Origin: Zopfochytrium polystomum
Lineage: Eukaryota; Chytridiomycota; Chytridiomycetes; Chytridiales; Chytridiaceae
Direction: 5' to 3'
DNA length: 64,000 bases
Assembly: GCA_025765615.1 (NCBI GenBank)
Contig: JAIVFJ010000063.1
Coordinates: 248,001-312,000 of the forward strand
The notes under the pieces were generated by a model. That model searched no databases and was not told where the DNA came from. It saw only the letters and a list, made by a program, of their open reading frames with translations. Shown piece after piece: positions 48,566 through 58,451 of the stretch. Numbering within the stretch: the first letter of the stretch is position 1; each line of letters starts with the position of its first letter. Position numbers and translations under genes: made by a program.

Positions 48566-49051
48566 ATGGAATCACCTCTCCAAGATCAAACTCTTGCTCT
48601 TTCCAAGTCAGACTTTTTGCGACACTTAAGTAAGGCCTTTAATGGAAAGGAACTCAATGTATATGTATCTTCTTCAGAACCACTTTTTGATATAAAAGAA
48701 ATATCTGAAATACTGAGTTTAGATGAAAATATTGTACTGGATGAATATTATGTAGGTGATTTAATATCAGTTGATGGAGTATTCTCCATTATTAATAATA
48801 AAGAATTCCGAAAATGGTTTATTACATTGTTGAAAGAATTATTTCAAATGGAAGAAAAAAAGAAAAGATTACAAGTAGAGAGTGAATTTACCAAATATAC
48901 AATATCAAAGGAAGGTATAAATTACGATATCTGTGAATGTCTTAATTGTGGAGCGAATACAGATGATGAAACATATTTAGGAGCTTGTGAAGATTGTTAC
49001 TTTAAAATCGTAAGAGGAGAATTAAAAAACAATAAAATTAGCTGGTTATAA
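48566..49051 (+). CDS. Small BRO-N/MSV199-like protein with C-terminal zinc ribbon
   Basis: An ATG at 48566 gives 161 residues, divergent from the primase gene with 95 bp between the starts. The middle (PLFDIKEISEILSLDENIVL ... VFSIINNKEFRKWFITLLKEL) has the pattern of viral BRO-N/MSV199 domains: a 'plf-i-eiseiL' helix and a final 'kef-kWf-tll' helix. The end carries CECLNCGANTDD ... GACEDC, two Cys pairs typical of a zinc ribbon. Such proteins are common, often multicopy, DNA-binding regulators of large DNA viruses. The family call rests on pattern only. Confidence 0.5.
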   Translation: MESPLQDQTLALSKSDFLRHLSKAFNGKELNVYVSSSEPLFDIKEISEILSLDENIVLDEYYVGDLISVDGVFSIINNKEFRKWFITLLKELFQMEEKKKRLQVESEFTKYTISKEGINYDICECLNCGANTDDETYLGACEDCYFKIVRGELKNNKISWL

Positions 49052-49070
49052 ATCTGCACACACTACAAAA

Positions 49071-49536
49071 TATATCAAAATTTTTCAAAAAAGTTTTAAT
49101 ATATATTATTTCACACTACCAAATTCATTTTTCAGCTGGTAGTGTTTCTTGGAGAACCCGTTGAACAGACCTCCACATATTCTATTATTCACCAAACATA
49201 CTATATTAATTTCCTTCTATTCGCTTATCAAAATTTTTCTAAAATAGTTTTTATATATTATTCTTCAATCTACTTCCTCTGTTACAACAATTTCTGTCAA
49301 CAGAGTACTTTGTTAGATACATTTGTCAATTGATTTATACCAAACCGCACAAAGATAATATATCAAAAAAATTTTCATATATTATTTCACAATAACCATT
49401 CTATTTATTTTCCTTTTGTGTTTCGGCACACATTCTATTTCTCCATTAAATTACTCTCAAATATAATATGAGTATCCTTCTATAGGCAAAATAATATATC
49501 AAAATATTTTCAAAAAAATTTTCATATATTGTTTCT
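49071..49536 (+). repeat. Four spaced AT-rich repeats, iteron-like
   Basis: The pattern TATCAAAA-TTTTTC-AAAA followed by TTTTCATATATTATTTC occurs at about 49071-49113, 49225-49267, 49357-49390 and 49492-49536. Spacing is 130-155 bp. Spaced copies downstream of the BRO-like gene could be regulatory or replication sites of the source element. Confidence 0.65.
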
Positions 49537-50079
49537 TGCTGTATTTCGCCCATCAGACTCTTAAAAACTTATGAAACCATGACACTCTCACTTTTTTTTG
49601 ACATGCTTCCATATCTATCAGCATTTGCAAATGACTTTACCTCTCCATTTTTTTTCCCTTTGCATTTTCTCAGGTTATCATATATATTTTTTGTTATATC
49701 TTCTCCCTTATCATTTTTTATTTCCTTGCATTCGATTCTTTTAGTGTTCATTTTCAATCATTTTCTAGGTGCAGTTCGAAATCCTGACAAATGTAAAGAG
49801 GACTCAAAAAGAACGTATGAGCTTAAAAAATCACTTCAAATTAATTTTACCAACTTTTGAGAAATATTTATTTATTATTTTTTTTACATCTTATTATTCT
49901 TGATACTTTGATCGAGATTTTTTTGTGTGACCCATGGACAAAGTCAAGTTGACAGGTAGGACATCGTTGTTGTGAGCAAGGCGGGCAATTGGTTGGCGTT
50001 CTGAAAGGACGCCTTGTCAAACAGACTTTCAAAAGGGAAAAAAAAGAAAGGAAAAATTGAACAAAAGAAGCGATCCATC

Positions 50080-50340
50080 CCATGTAAGAACCCTCTCGAC
50101 CTTCCAAAAGATCCCCTCTCCTGTGGCGGATCTCTTAATCGATCGCTTGGATCTTTCCAAAACAAATCTCTGTGACAATTTCCTTGATCTCTCTCGATCT
50201 CTCTCTCAATCTCTCCCTCGATCACTCTCTCGATCTCTCTTTCGATCTCCCTCTCGATCTCCCTCTCGCATAACTTTCCAAATTCTTTTGACCGTTTCCT
50301 CTCAATCGCTCGATTCTCTCGATCCCTCAGCCTCTCTAGA
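50080..50340 (+). repeat. CTCTCGAT-rich microsatellite upstream of the TIR-NACHT gene
   Basis: Tandem TCTCTCGATC/TCTCTCAATC units dominate 50185-50275. It lies about 400 bp upstream of the ATG at 50651. A pyrimidine-rich tract is common in fungal promoters, but a role is not shown. Confidence 0.6.
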
Positions 50341-50650
50341 TCTTTCGATTATTCCAACTGAAACCAAGTGTTAGAATTGCAAAACTCAAATCTCTCACAT
50401 CCCAAGCTTCGTATTGATCGTTTTAAGCTGATCGATTAATCCCCCTGTGACACTTACCTTCGTTGATCGTTGCATCTCAACCTTATCGAATTTACCTTGC
50501 AATCATAGTCGATATTAACCAATCTCCTTTGATGAATTTAGATTTGTCAACGGTGAGAACGACCACCCTACCTTGTCAAGCCAGTTCCTCCGATCGATCC
50601 CCGCTATCGCCAAAATTTAACACTCATCTCTTACTTCCAGACTCTGAAGA

Positions 50651-53600
50651 ATGGCCAACCAAGTGACTGCATGGACTGTGATCTTTGTGTATGAAGGCAT
50701 TGGAAGGAAGATCCGTGTACCTACAGCCACTGGTTTCGACGGCTTGCTTCAGCTTGTTGCTGCCAAATTCCAGATCCCTGATGCCGTGGAGTTGCTGTAC
50801 GTGGACCCTGCCACAAACGATGCAACAATCCTTGATGCGGATGATGATCTGTCCAACATGTTTACTCAGAATTATAAGTGGAAGGTAATTATTATGTTCT
50901 GTCTGCCCTTCTCTGTTCGATTCAATTCTCACATTCTAAAACTTGAAAGGTTCTTGGCGCTGTGAAAGCTATCTCCACTGGGAGTGTTTCTGCCGCGGCC
51001 ACAAACACCCCTGGACTGGCTGCTGCTCCTCCTGCTGGATCTGTTGCTGCTGCTGCAGATGACATTTACGATAAAAGTCTTGCATGCAAGAAAGGTGAGA
51101 AAGACGTTTCAGTTAGTTTCGTAAATGCAAACACTTGTCTTCTTCTTTCTGTAGATAAATGGATTGAACTGATTCCAGATGATTGGGAGTGCAAAACTAA
51201 GGTTCAAAAGCACCCTTTTTTTATCAGGTATTTTTTGTATTCTGCTTTTACCTACTCTTAAATTTCTTTCAGCTACCGGCAGGCTTCAGAGACAGTCTTT
51301 GCTGGGAAACTCTTTGACAAGATGAAGACCACCTTGTTCGAAGCTTACACTGGATCTGTCCTCACTGAGGAGTCCAGACTGGATGGCAGACATGCTTTCT
51401 TGGATGCGGAATGCCTTTCTTATGCTGAGGAATGGGGTATCAACTTCATGTCTGGACTGTTCCACTCGAAAGTCATCATTCTCTTGTGTTCTGATGCAAG
51501 CATGATGAGAATGCAAAAGGCTGATACAGAGCCTGATAACTGCTTGTTAGAAGTAAGTTCTTCCTCCTCATCCACATTGCACTCTGACACATACCTTCAG
51601 TGGGAGCTTGCACTTCAGATGAAGAAAGAAAGAGGCCGTGACATTCTGCCTGTACTTCTTTCAAGCAAAGTGATGGCCACTGTTGATGGTGGAAAGAAGG
51701 AAATGTTGTGGAAAGAGTTCAGCACGTTTGATACCTCGAAGTTTCCTGACCGGCCCCACGCCCACCCTTTAAGTCCTGGCCTCCAATCTGTTTCTCAAAC
51801 AATCAAGATGATTTTAGACCTGCTTGGGCCAAAGGCAAATCCTGAGAATGATGTAATGAAGTTAGGCCAACACTTTTAAATTACCCCTTTTATTACTTAC
51901 ACCTGCACCTTCACAGAATTGTGACTGAAGCCAGAGAAGTTTATAGTCGCCGGAAGGCTGAATTGAAGAATCCTAGTCCAAGCCAAGATATTTCACTTTC
52001 CAGATCTAGTTTGGCTGAATTGGAGAAATGGTTATCTCCCCTGTCTGAAATCATGGATCTTGAGAGGGAAGCTCTCCTGAAGTATGTTCTTTCTGGATCT
52101 AGGCAGTGGCTGCTTGAGAGAGTGTTCAAGTTTTTGTCTCCAGACGATCCTTCAGTAGCTAACACCAACAGGGTGATGTGGTTGAAAGGTGTGGCTGGAG
52201 TGGGCAAGTCTGTGATGGCTGCTATGGTCTCCAGGGAGCTGCAGGCCCAGGGGATGCTTGGTGGCATGTTCTTCTGCAAGCATGACGACGAGCGTCGCAG
52301 CAGTGCTCGAAACCTAGTCTTGACTCTTGTGTTTGGTCTTGCAAAGTTCAGTCTTCAGTATGGAGAGATTCTGCTTCAAGCCAAGCAAAAAAATCCAGAT
52401 ATTCTGTCCAAATCTGTGTTTGAGATGATGAAGGTGCTGCTTGTTCAGCCACTGAAGAAAGTTGTTGAAAGCAAGAAGCTGAATGTACCTGTGGTCCTGG
52501 TTGTGGATGCCCTTGATGAATGCAGTGTTATTGGAAAGAGGAATGAGATTCTTGCAGTGTTTCAGGAACTGGACAGGCTGCTTCCTGATAATGTGAAGAT
52601 GCTGGTGACTGGACGCCCTGAAGTAGATATTGTGAATGCCTTTAAGAATATTCCATTTGAGGAGATTGAGCCAACGGCAGAGGAGAACACTCAGGACCAG
52701 ATTGAGTTCACAAAAGATTTCCTTAGATCCTTGAATGCTGAGCAATCTGTTGTTGATAAGGGATCTGAGATTCTGGTGTCAAAGTCCGCTGGAATTTTTG
52801 TCTGGCTTGTGACTGCTTGCACGTATTTGCGGAAATTAGAGACTGAAGAAATAACTCTTGAGCAAATTGAAGACCTTCCCGAGGGCGACAAGATGGATGG
52901 AAGCATTGACTCGATGTATGACAGAATCTTTGCCGCCATTCTGGAGTCTGTCAAAGAAAGTCATTTGGAAACTCTTCTTCATTCTGTGCTGTCCACCATT
53001 GTTCTTGCCTATGAACCTCTGACTGCAGTAGCCATTGTCTCTCTGCTGGACGAGGAGGAACCTGAAAATGTGATGAAGTGCATCCGAATGCTTGATTCAA
53101 TCCTTGTGCTTGACGGGTCCACCAAGAAGATCAGGATTTTCCACAAGTCTGTCAATGACTACCTGACAACTCCAGAAAGATGCAAGCTGTCTCTTCAGAT
53201 CGAGTTAAAACGTAGCCACTCTGAATTTGCAAGGCTGTGCATCAGTGCAATGGACAAGAATCTGAAATTTAATATGTGTGACCTGCCATTCTCTGATTTC
53301 CACTCTGAGATTCCTGATTTTGATGAGAAAGTGCGAGAAGGAATCCCTGAGCATGTCCGATATGCAGTGAAGCACTTCTGGGAGCACTGCTTTCATTCCT
53401 CAGTGGAAACTACCGACCAGACTATTGCTGTGGAAGAGAAGCAACATCCACATCCATCGTCCCCTGAACAAGACAAAAAGGCCAAAGGAAAGAAATCATT
53501 TTTCAGTTTATTCAAGAGGCATAGCAGAACAAAAGTTGTTGCCCAGCAGTCGGAACATGCACACATGAAACCTGTGACTTTCATCAGCAAGTTCTTTCAG

Positions 53601-55247
53601 GTTGACCAGACACTGTCCACTGAATTGCAAAATTTTCTCGTGCAACACGGGCATCATTATCTTGAAGCCTGCAGTTTAATTGATTCACTCAATTTGGTTA
53701 TTCCAGCAATGACCAAGCTCCGGACACTATTTCTTGACAAAACACACCAACTGTACACCCTGATGGAAGACATGAAAAGGGTCGTACAAAAGTTTCTCAT
53801 TCCACTCAAGGCATCTGCGTTGCAAGTTTACTTCACTGCTGTACCCTTCTCCCCTAGTGACTCTGAATTTTATAAAACATTTGTTCAGAATGTGCCTGGG
53901 AGTGTGTCATGCCCAAAGGTTGGAAAGGGGCAACAAAAATCTTGGCCTTCCTGTTTGAATATTCTTGAGGGACACTCTGATTCTGTCACCTCTGCAGCAT
54001 TCAGTCCTGACAGTCAGTTTGTTGTGTCTGGAAGTTGGGACAGGACAGTCAGGATTTGGAATGCTTCCACTGGTCAGAAGCTGCATAAGCTGGAGGGACA
54101 CTCTGAAAGTGTCAACTCTGCAGCATTCAGTCCTGATGGGCAGTTTGTTGTGTCTGGAAGTCATGACAATACAGTCAGGATTTGGAATGCTTCCACTGGT
54201 CAGGAGCTGCATAAGCTGGTGGGACACACTGGTGCTGTCAAATCTGCAGCATTCAGTCCTGATGGGCAGTTTGTTGTGTCTGGAAGTGATGACAGGACAG
54301 TCAGGATTTGGAATGCTTCCACTGGCCAGGAGCTATATATACTGGAAGGACACTCTGGTGGTGTTTGGTCTGCAGCATTCAGTCCTGATGGGCAGTTTGT
54401 TGTGTCTGGAAGTCGTGACACGACAGTCAGGATTTGGAAAGCTTCCACTGGCCAGGAGCTGCATAAGCTGAAGGGACACACTTTGGAAGTCAACTCTGCA
54501 GCATTCAGTCCTGATGGGCAGTTTGTTGTGTCTGGAAGTCGTGACAGGACAGTCAGGATTTGGAAAGCTTCCACTGGCCAGGAGCTGCATAAGCTGGTGG
54601 GACACTCTGATGGTGTCATATCTGCAGCATTCAGTCCTGATGGACAGTTTGTTGTGTCTGGAAGTTCTGACAATACAGTCAGGATTTGGAATGCTTCCAC
54701 TGGCCAGGAGCTGCATAAGCTGGAGGGACACCCTTTTGGTGTCAACTCTGCAGCATTCAGTCCTGATGGGCAGTTTGTTGTGTCTGGAGGTTATGACGAT
54801 ACAGTCTTTGTTGTGTCTGGAAGTGATGACAGGACAGTCAGGATTTGGAATGCTTCCACTGGCCAGGAGCTGCATAAGCTGGACGGTTTTTCATTCAGAG
54901 AGTCTTCTGGATTCAGTCCTGATGGGCAATCCGTTGTTTTGAAGGACGGAAATAACAAGAGAATATTCGTCAGGCTTAGGACAGGATTGCTGGTGGAAAG
55001 GGGTGATGCCACACTCACAGCTCCAAGCCTGGCACACAATTTTAGTGCACGTAATTCGTCAGGACAGCGACTGCAGAGTGGGGAAGGTGTCCTTGAATCT
55101 GTGATCAGTGACGGTGTTTGCTTCATCTCCAATGTCACGAAAGTCTGTTTCTGGCTCCTACCTGAATTTCGTGGTAATTTCCAGCTCCTCTCAAGGCAAA
55201 GTGTTTTTACCCTCGGTGATGGGATTACTACTTTTATACAGTTTTGA
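50651..55247 (+). CDS. NLR-like receptor: PB1-like, TIR, NACHT, WD40
   Basis: Six exons join in frame: 50651-50884, 50950-51094, 51155-51227, 51273-51552, 51601-51860 and 51917-55247, giving about 1440 residues without a break. Residues 1-78 form a PB1-like domain (YVDPATNDATILDADDDL). After an Ala-rich linker, a TIR domain (about 148-325) shows FISYRQASE (split by intron 3), a VIILLCSD strand and LLEWELAL across intron 4; Glu244/Glu246 sit where TIR NADases have their catalytic Glu. NACHT follows with Walker A GVAGVGKS near 421 and Walker B LVVDALDECS near 525. The WD40 part (about 1012-1330) has seven full repeats and a partial one. By analogy with fungal and animal NLRs, WD40 would sense ligand, NACHT oligomerise with ATP, and TIR signal or consume NAD+. 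Exon 6 is 80-90% like the paralogue at 12114 by eye. Confidence 0.9.
53960..54890 (+). repeat. Seven to eight near-identical 126-bp WD40 repeats
   Basis: Consecutive units differ mainly at the residues after GH (SDSV, SESV, TGAV, SGGV, TLEV, SDGV, PFGV) and before D.TVRIW (SW, SH, SD, SR, SS, GY). The last unit contains an internal slippage duplicate of FVVSG at about 54775-54825. Confidence 0.9.
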
Positions 55248-55317
55248 TCCGTTGATATTTTGTGCTTCTGTCTTCGTTACCATGGGCAAACTTGTACAGA
55301 CAGTTTTGCTTGAAGAA

Positions 55318-55323
55318 AATAAA
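55318..55323 (+). terminator. Poly(A) signal of the TIR-NACHT gene
   Basis: AATAAA lies 71 nt after the stop, within a 3' UTR shared with the paralogue near 15750. Confidence 0.6.
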
Positions 55324-55329
55324 AAGTAA

Positions 55330-56040
55330 AGATTGTCAAAAATGTCCATATCAAATATTATTCATTGCTTTTAGAAACACCAATATATCACTTTTTGTTT
55401 ATCAAATAATGTTTTTCAGAATATATTGAGATCATTTCCATCGTCTGTTTCTCAATATTTCTTCCATATCTTTTAATATTTCTTAATATTTTCATTCTAT
55501 TCACGTAGGTCTCCAGTGACGCCGTTTCCCCAAAATGTGACGCTTTTTGTTAAAAATCGACGCCAATTGCCAAAAAAGTGACGCCTTTTGTTAAAAAAGT
55601 GACGCTTCTATAAATCCTCACTAAAGAAAGTTTTAGTCTTTAATTTTATAAATATCCGTCTATAATCCACACCCTTAACCTTTTTCCTCTCACAATAACC
55701 ACATCCGTTTTCAATTAGTCTTGTTGTTCGAACAATGTCTTTATCGTATCTATGACGCTTTAAAAATGCAACAAGAATAAATGGAACGTTTATGAATATT
55801 GTGAATAACGTGAATAATTCAAAATATTCTCTTTCATTTCTTTTTTATTTTTTTTTTTTATTCTCAGATCTTGAAATTTTCAAATATTCACATATTCACA
55901 CTTTTAAAAATAATTCGAAAGCTTTGTAATTAACAGTTTTTAGCCATGGTTATGGTAATCCTTATATAAAATCAAAAATAAGACATTCTTTTTGTGAATA
56001 TTTGTGAATATTTTTGGTATATTTGTGTGTATTCACATTC
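55330..56040. other. AT-rich virus-like island, right part, non-coding
   Basis: Strongly AT-rich sequence resumes directly after the NLR gene. It holds a 21-bp array (55516-55606) and many GTGAATATT/AATATTCAC motifs at 55785-56035. No gene is seen. Confidence 0.45.
55516..55606 (+). repeat. Five 21-bp iteron-like repeats
   Basis: GTGACGC (third copy TCGACGC) starts at about 55516, 55537, 55557, 55578 and 55599, followed each time by TTTTGTTAAAAA-like or related sequence. The 21-bp period equals two helical turns, as for protein-binding iterons. Confidence 0.75.
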
Positions 56041-56335
56041 CTAATTTAATTTGAAAGCAACATTTTTAACAACATCTTCTGATGTCCTATTTCTTCTATT
56101 ATATGCATCGCAACATCCAACTTTATGTGCATTGAGACAACTTTTACATAAATTTCTTTTCACAAACGTGAATCTACTATCAACTTGAGACATTGCTCCG
56201 TTGGATGTAGGACTAGGAACTTTTCTCATTAATATTTCATAATGCTCTTTTATCTCTTTCAACTTTATTACATTATCTTCCTTGAATTCTAGGTTTTTCT
56301 CAATCCACCTAAACTCTGGATTTCTGCAAAAATAT
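56041..56335 (-). pseudogene. C-terminal fragment of a virus-like SF3 helicase
   Basis: Codes NPEFRWIEKN, VIKLKEIKEHYE and CKSCLNAHKVGCCDAYNRRN followed by TSEDVVKNV. This aligns with the C terminus of the copies at 56718 (CKSCRKDHKSGCCDEYDRRN) and 46282. The helicase core is absent; AT-rich repeats follow on its 5' side. Confidence 0.7.
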
Positions 56336-56394
56336 TAACAACAACATTCTTATGATATGTTTATCGTCATTTTACAATTCAGCTTTATTTTATT

Positions 56395-56716
56395 TTGTCA
56401 ATATTTTGTCAATATTTTTTTGAAATATTGACAAACTAAACGATAAAAACTTAAAAATGGAAATGTTTATTATATTTTATCGAGGCATTATTTTGTCAAT
56501 ATGTCAATATTTCTTTTTACTACTTTTGTAATATTTTTTCCTTCCTCCCCTGTTATTGCTTCCTTATTCCTAATAAAGGTATTTTTCACATTATTGACAA
56601 ATTGACATATTAAGAGACGATAAATATATATCACTGATTAAAAAACCTCTAATTTATGGTCTACTATAAATAAATAGCTGAAAAATATTGACAAATATTG
56701 AATAATATTGACAAAA
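56395..56716. repeat. Cluster of TTGTCAATAT / ATATTGACAA motifs
   Basis: At least eight copies in both orientations occur between 56395 and 56716, several forming near-palindromes such as TTTTGTCAATATT ... AATATTGACAA. The cluster lies between two helicase remnants and directly 3' of the second one. Confidence 0.7.
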
Positions 56717-56717
56717 A

Positions 56718-57654
56718 TTACTCTGTTATTATTCCAATGTTTCTTACAGCATCTTCTGAAGTAAAATTTCTTCTGTCATATTCATCACAACATCCACTTT
56801 TATGGTCTTTCCTACATGATTTACAGATAAACTTTTTAAAATGTTCATATTGACTATTTGCAGCAGTCACACTTCCTTTCATATTTTGTCCAGCCTTCTT
56901 TCCTGTTTGAATCTTATATTGAGCTTTCAAATCTCTCATTTTGATTACATTTCCCTCTACTACTTTGTAATTGCAAACTAACCAAGAATAGAATGGGTTT
57001 TGTTCCTCAATTAACTCTCTTTGTTTTTCTAAAAAGTATACTGGAAGGTAGCTCCATATTTTTTTTCCATCATTTATATTATCTCTCCACTTCTTGTATA
57101 GCATAGTGGACTTGTACATTATACTGCCAAGCTCACACGTTTTAATAAAACTCAACAATCTCGAATCTGAATCCGAATCTCTGACTTTATTTTCAAAATG
57201 TGCAACTATAATTCGTCTACTTATCTGTCCCATGTCATTATAACTTATCATGTAATTGCTTGCAAACATCATTGGAACTGTCCATTTCTTGTAATTTACA
57301 GCATCTTTGTTTTTTACAGCACAAGACCCTCCTCCTCCTGATATCATTGATTGAAACGTTTGTTGTGGCACAAATTTGTGTATGTTTTTTGGTAAATCGT
57401 CACTAAGGACTACATCTTTATCCATTAGATAACCCAATCCAAATGTTGATTCAAATGACTCATTAATGTTACCAACATTGTCAAAAAACTCTCTTATTAC
57501 ATTTATTATCACACTTTTTCCACAACCACTTTCTCCATATAAATATAACATTACATCCCATTCATCTTTTATTCCAAACATCCTTCCAATCATGACGTAT
57601 ATGAATTCAATCACTTCATCACTAAATTGGTATTTTAATATTTTGTCCAAGTTT
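56718..57654 (-). pseudogene. Virus-like SF3 helicase truncated by telomeric repeats
   Basis: A clean frame of 310 residues with Walker A GESGCGKSV, Walker B DVVLSDDLP, motif C PMMFASNYM, and the C-terminal cluster CKSCRKDHKSGCCDEYDRRN. It parallels the helicase half of 46282-48470 but has no primase part. Its first codons (DKILKYQF) match an internal point of the other copy, and the sequence immediately 5' is TTAGGG repeats from 57655. The N-terminal half was therefore lost where the telomeric repeats begin. Confidence 0.8.
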
Positions 57655-57803
57655 TTAGGGTTAGGGCTAGGGTTAGGGTTAGGGTTAGAGTTAAGGTTAG
57701 GGTTAAAGTAGGATTAAGGTTAAGGGTTGGGGTTAGGGTTAGGGTTAAGGTTAAAAGTAAAGGTTAAGGTTAGGGTTAAGGTTAGGGTTAGGGTTAAGGT
57801 TAA
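57655..57803 (+). repeat. Interstitial TTAGGG telomeric repeats
   Basis: About 150 bp of TTAGGG with variants (GCTAGGG, TTAAGG, TTAGAG, TTAAAG). The G-rich strand is the plus strand, so the former chromosome end pointed right. Confidence 0.92.
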
Positions 57804-58451
57804 GAAGGGGGGCGACAGGACGAAGAACTTGAAGGGGACCTCGACCCGACGCACGTGGGCGACGACGCTGTGTGACCGGTTGAAGGCTCAATGGCAGGGT
57901 GGGGCCAGAGCCTAGACTTGCCAGACTAGGTGGTGGTGTGGTGGAGGAGAAGGGGCTTGCTTGCTTAAGAGAGGGAGGCCCCCCCTATGAGGGTGACGGG
58001 GGCCTCGAGTGTTGGGCTTGTTGCTTGGTGTTTGAACTAGAGAAGTTTCTTGACCAGAGGGACTTTATTCAGCGTGAGCTTTCGGCTGTTTTGGCAGCCT
58101 CTTCAGACGCTTGAGTGAACAAAGAAAAACCAAGGGTTAAGAAACTTCAAACCAAAGGAACCAACAAGGGTGATTGCAACACTTGGGGTTTGAAAGCAAG
58201 CAAGGGATAGGGGATCAAGGGTAGGTTGCACTCACACACACACACACACACACACAAAGAAAGATTAAAAGACAGCATCATACCTCAAACCAAATGTCAA
58301 GGGCACAGGGGACACTTTTGGGTTTGGAAGAGTTTCTGGCAAGGAGAGGGGTGAAAAAGGGGGGGGCCCTGCCAGGCTTTATATACCCCCAGCCCAAGGG
58401 GGTCAAGCCATGGAAGGAAATGGAATGAATGAAACAGCAAAAAAGGAAAAA

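Larger units (their letters stand above)
44736..50060. mobile_element. AT-rich virus-like island, left part
   Basis: Composition is far more AT-rich than the flanks. The only clear genes are a primase/SF3 helicase (minus strand) and a small BRO/MSV199-like protein (plus strand), both of kinds found in DNA viruses and related elements. Non-coding parts hold several families of direct repeats (near 45002-45153, 45336-45500 and 49071-49536). No capsid, packaging ATPase or integrase gene was seen, so the type of virus or plasmid cannot be given. It could be a fragment of a larger integrated genome. Confidence 0.65.

Noticed and set aside
50057..50374. Plus-strand frame rich in SRSLSQSL repeats
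   Set aside because: Translation of the CTCTCGAT microsatellite upstream of the NLR gene.
57899..58114. 71-codon plus-strand frame present identically at 63269-63484
   Set aside because: Identity reflects the recent DNA duplication of the retroelement leader. It is antisense to the element and shows no recognised domain.
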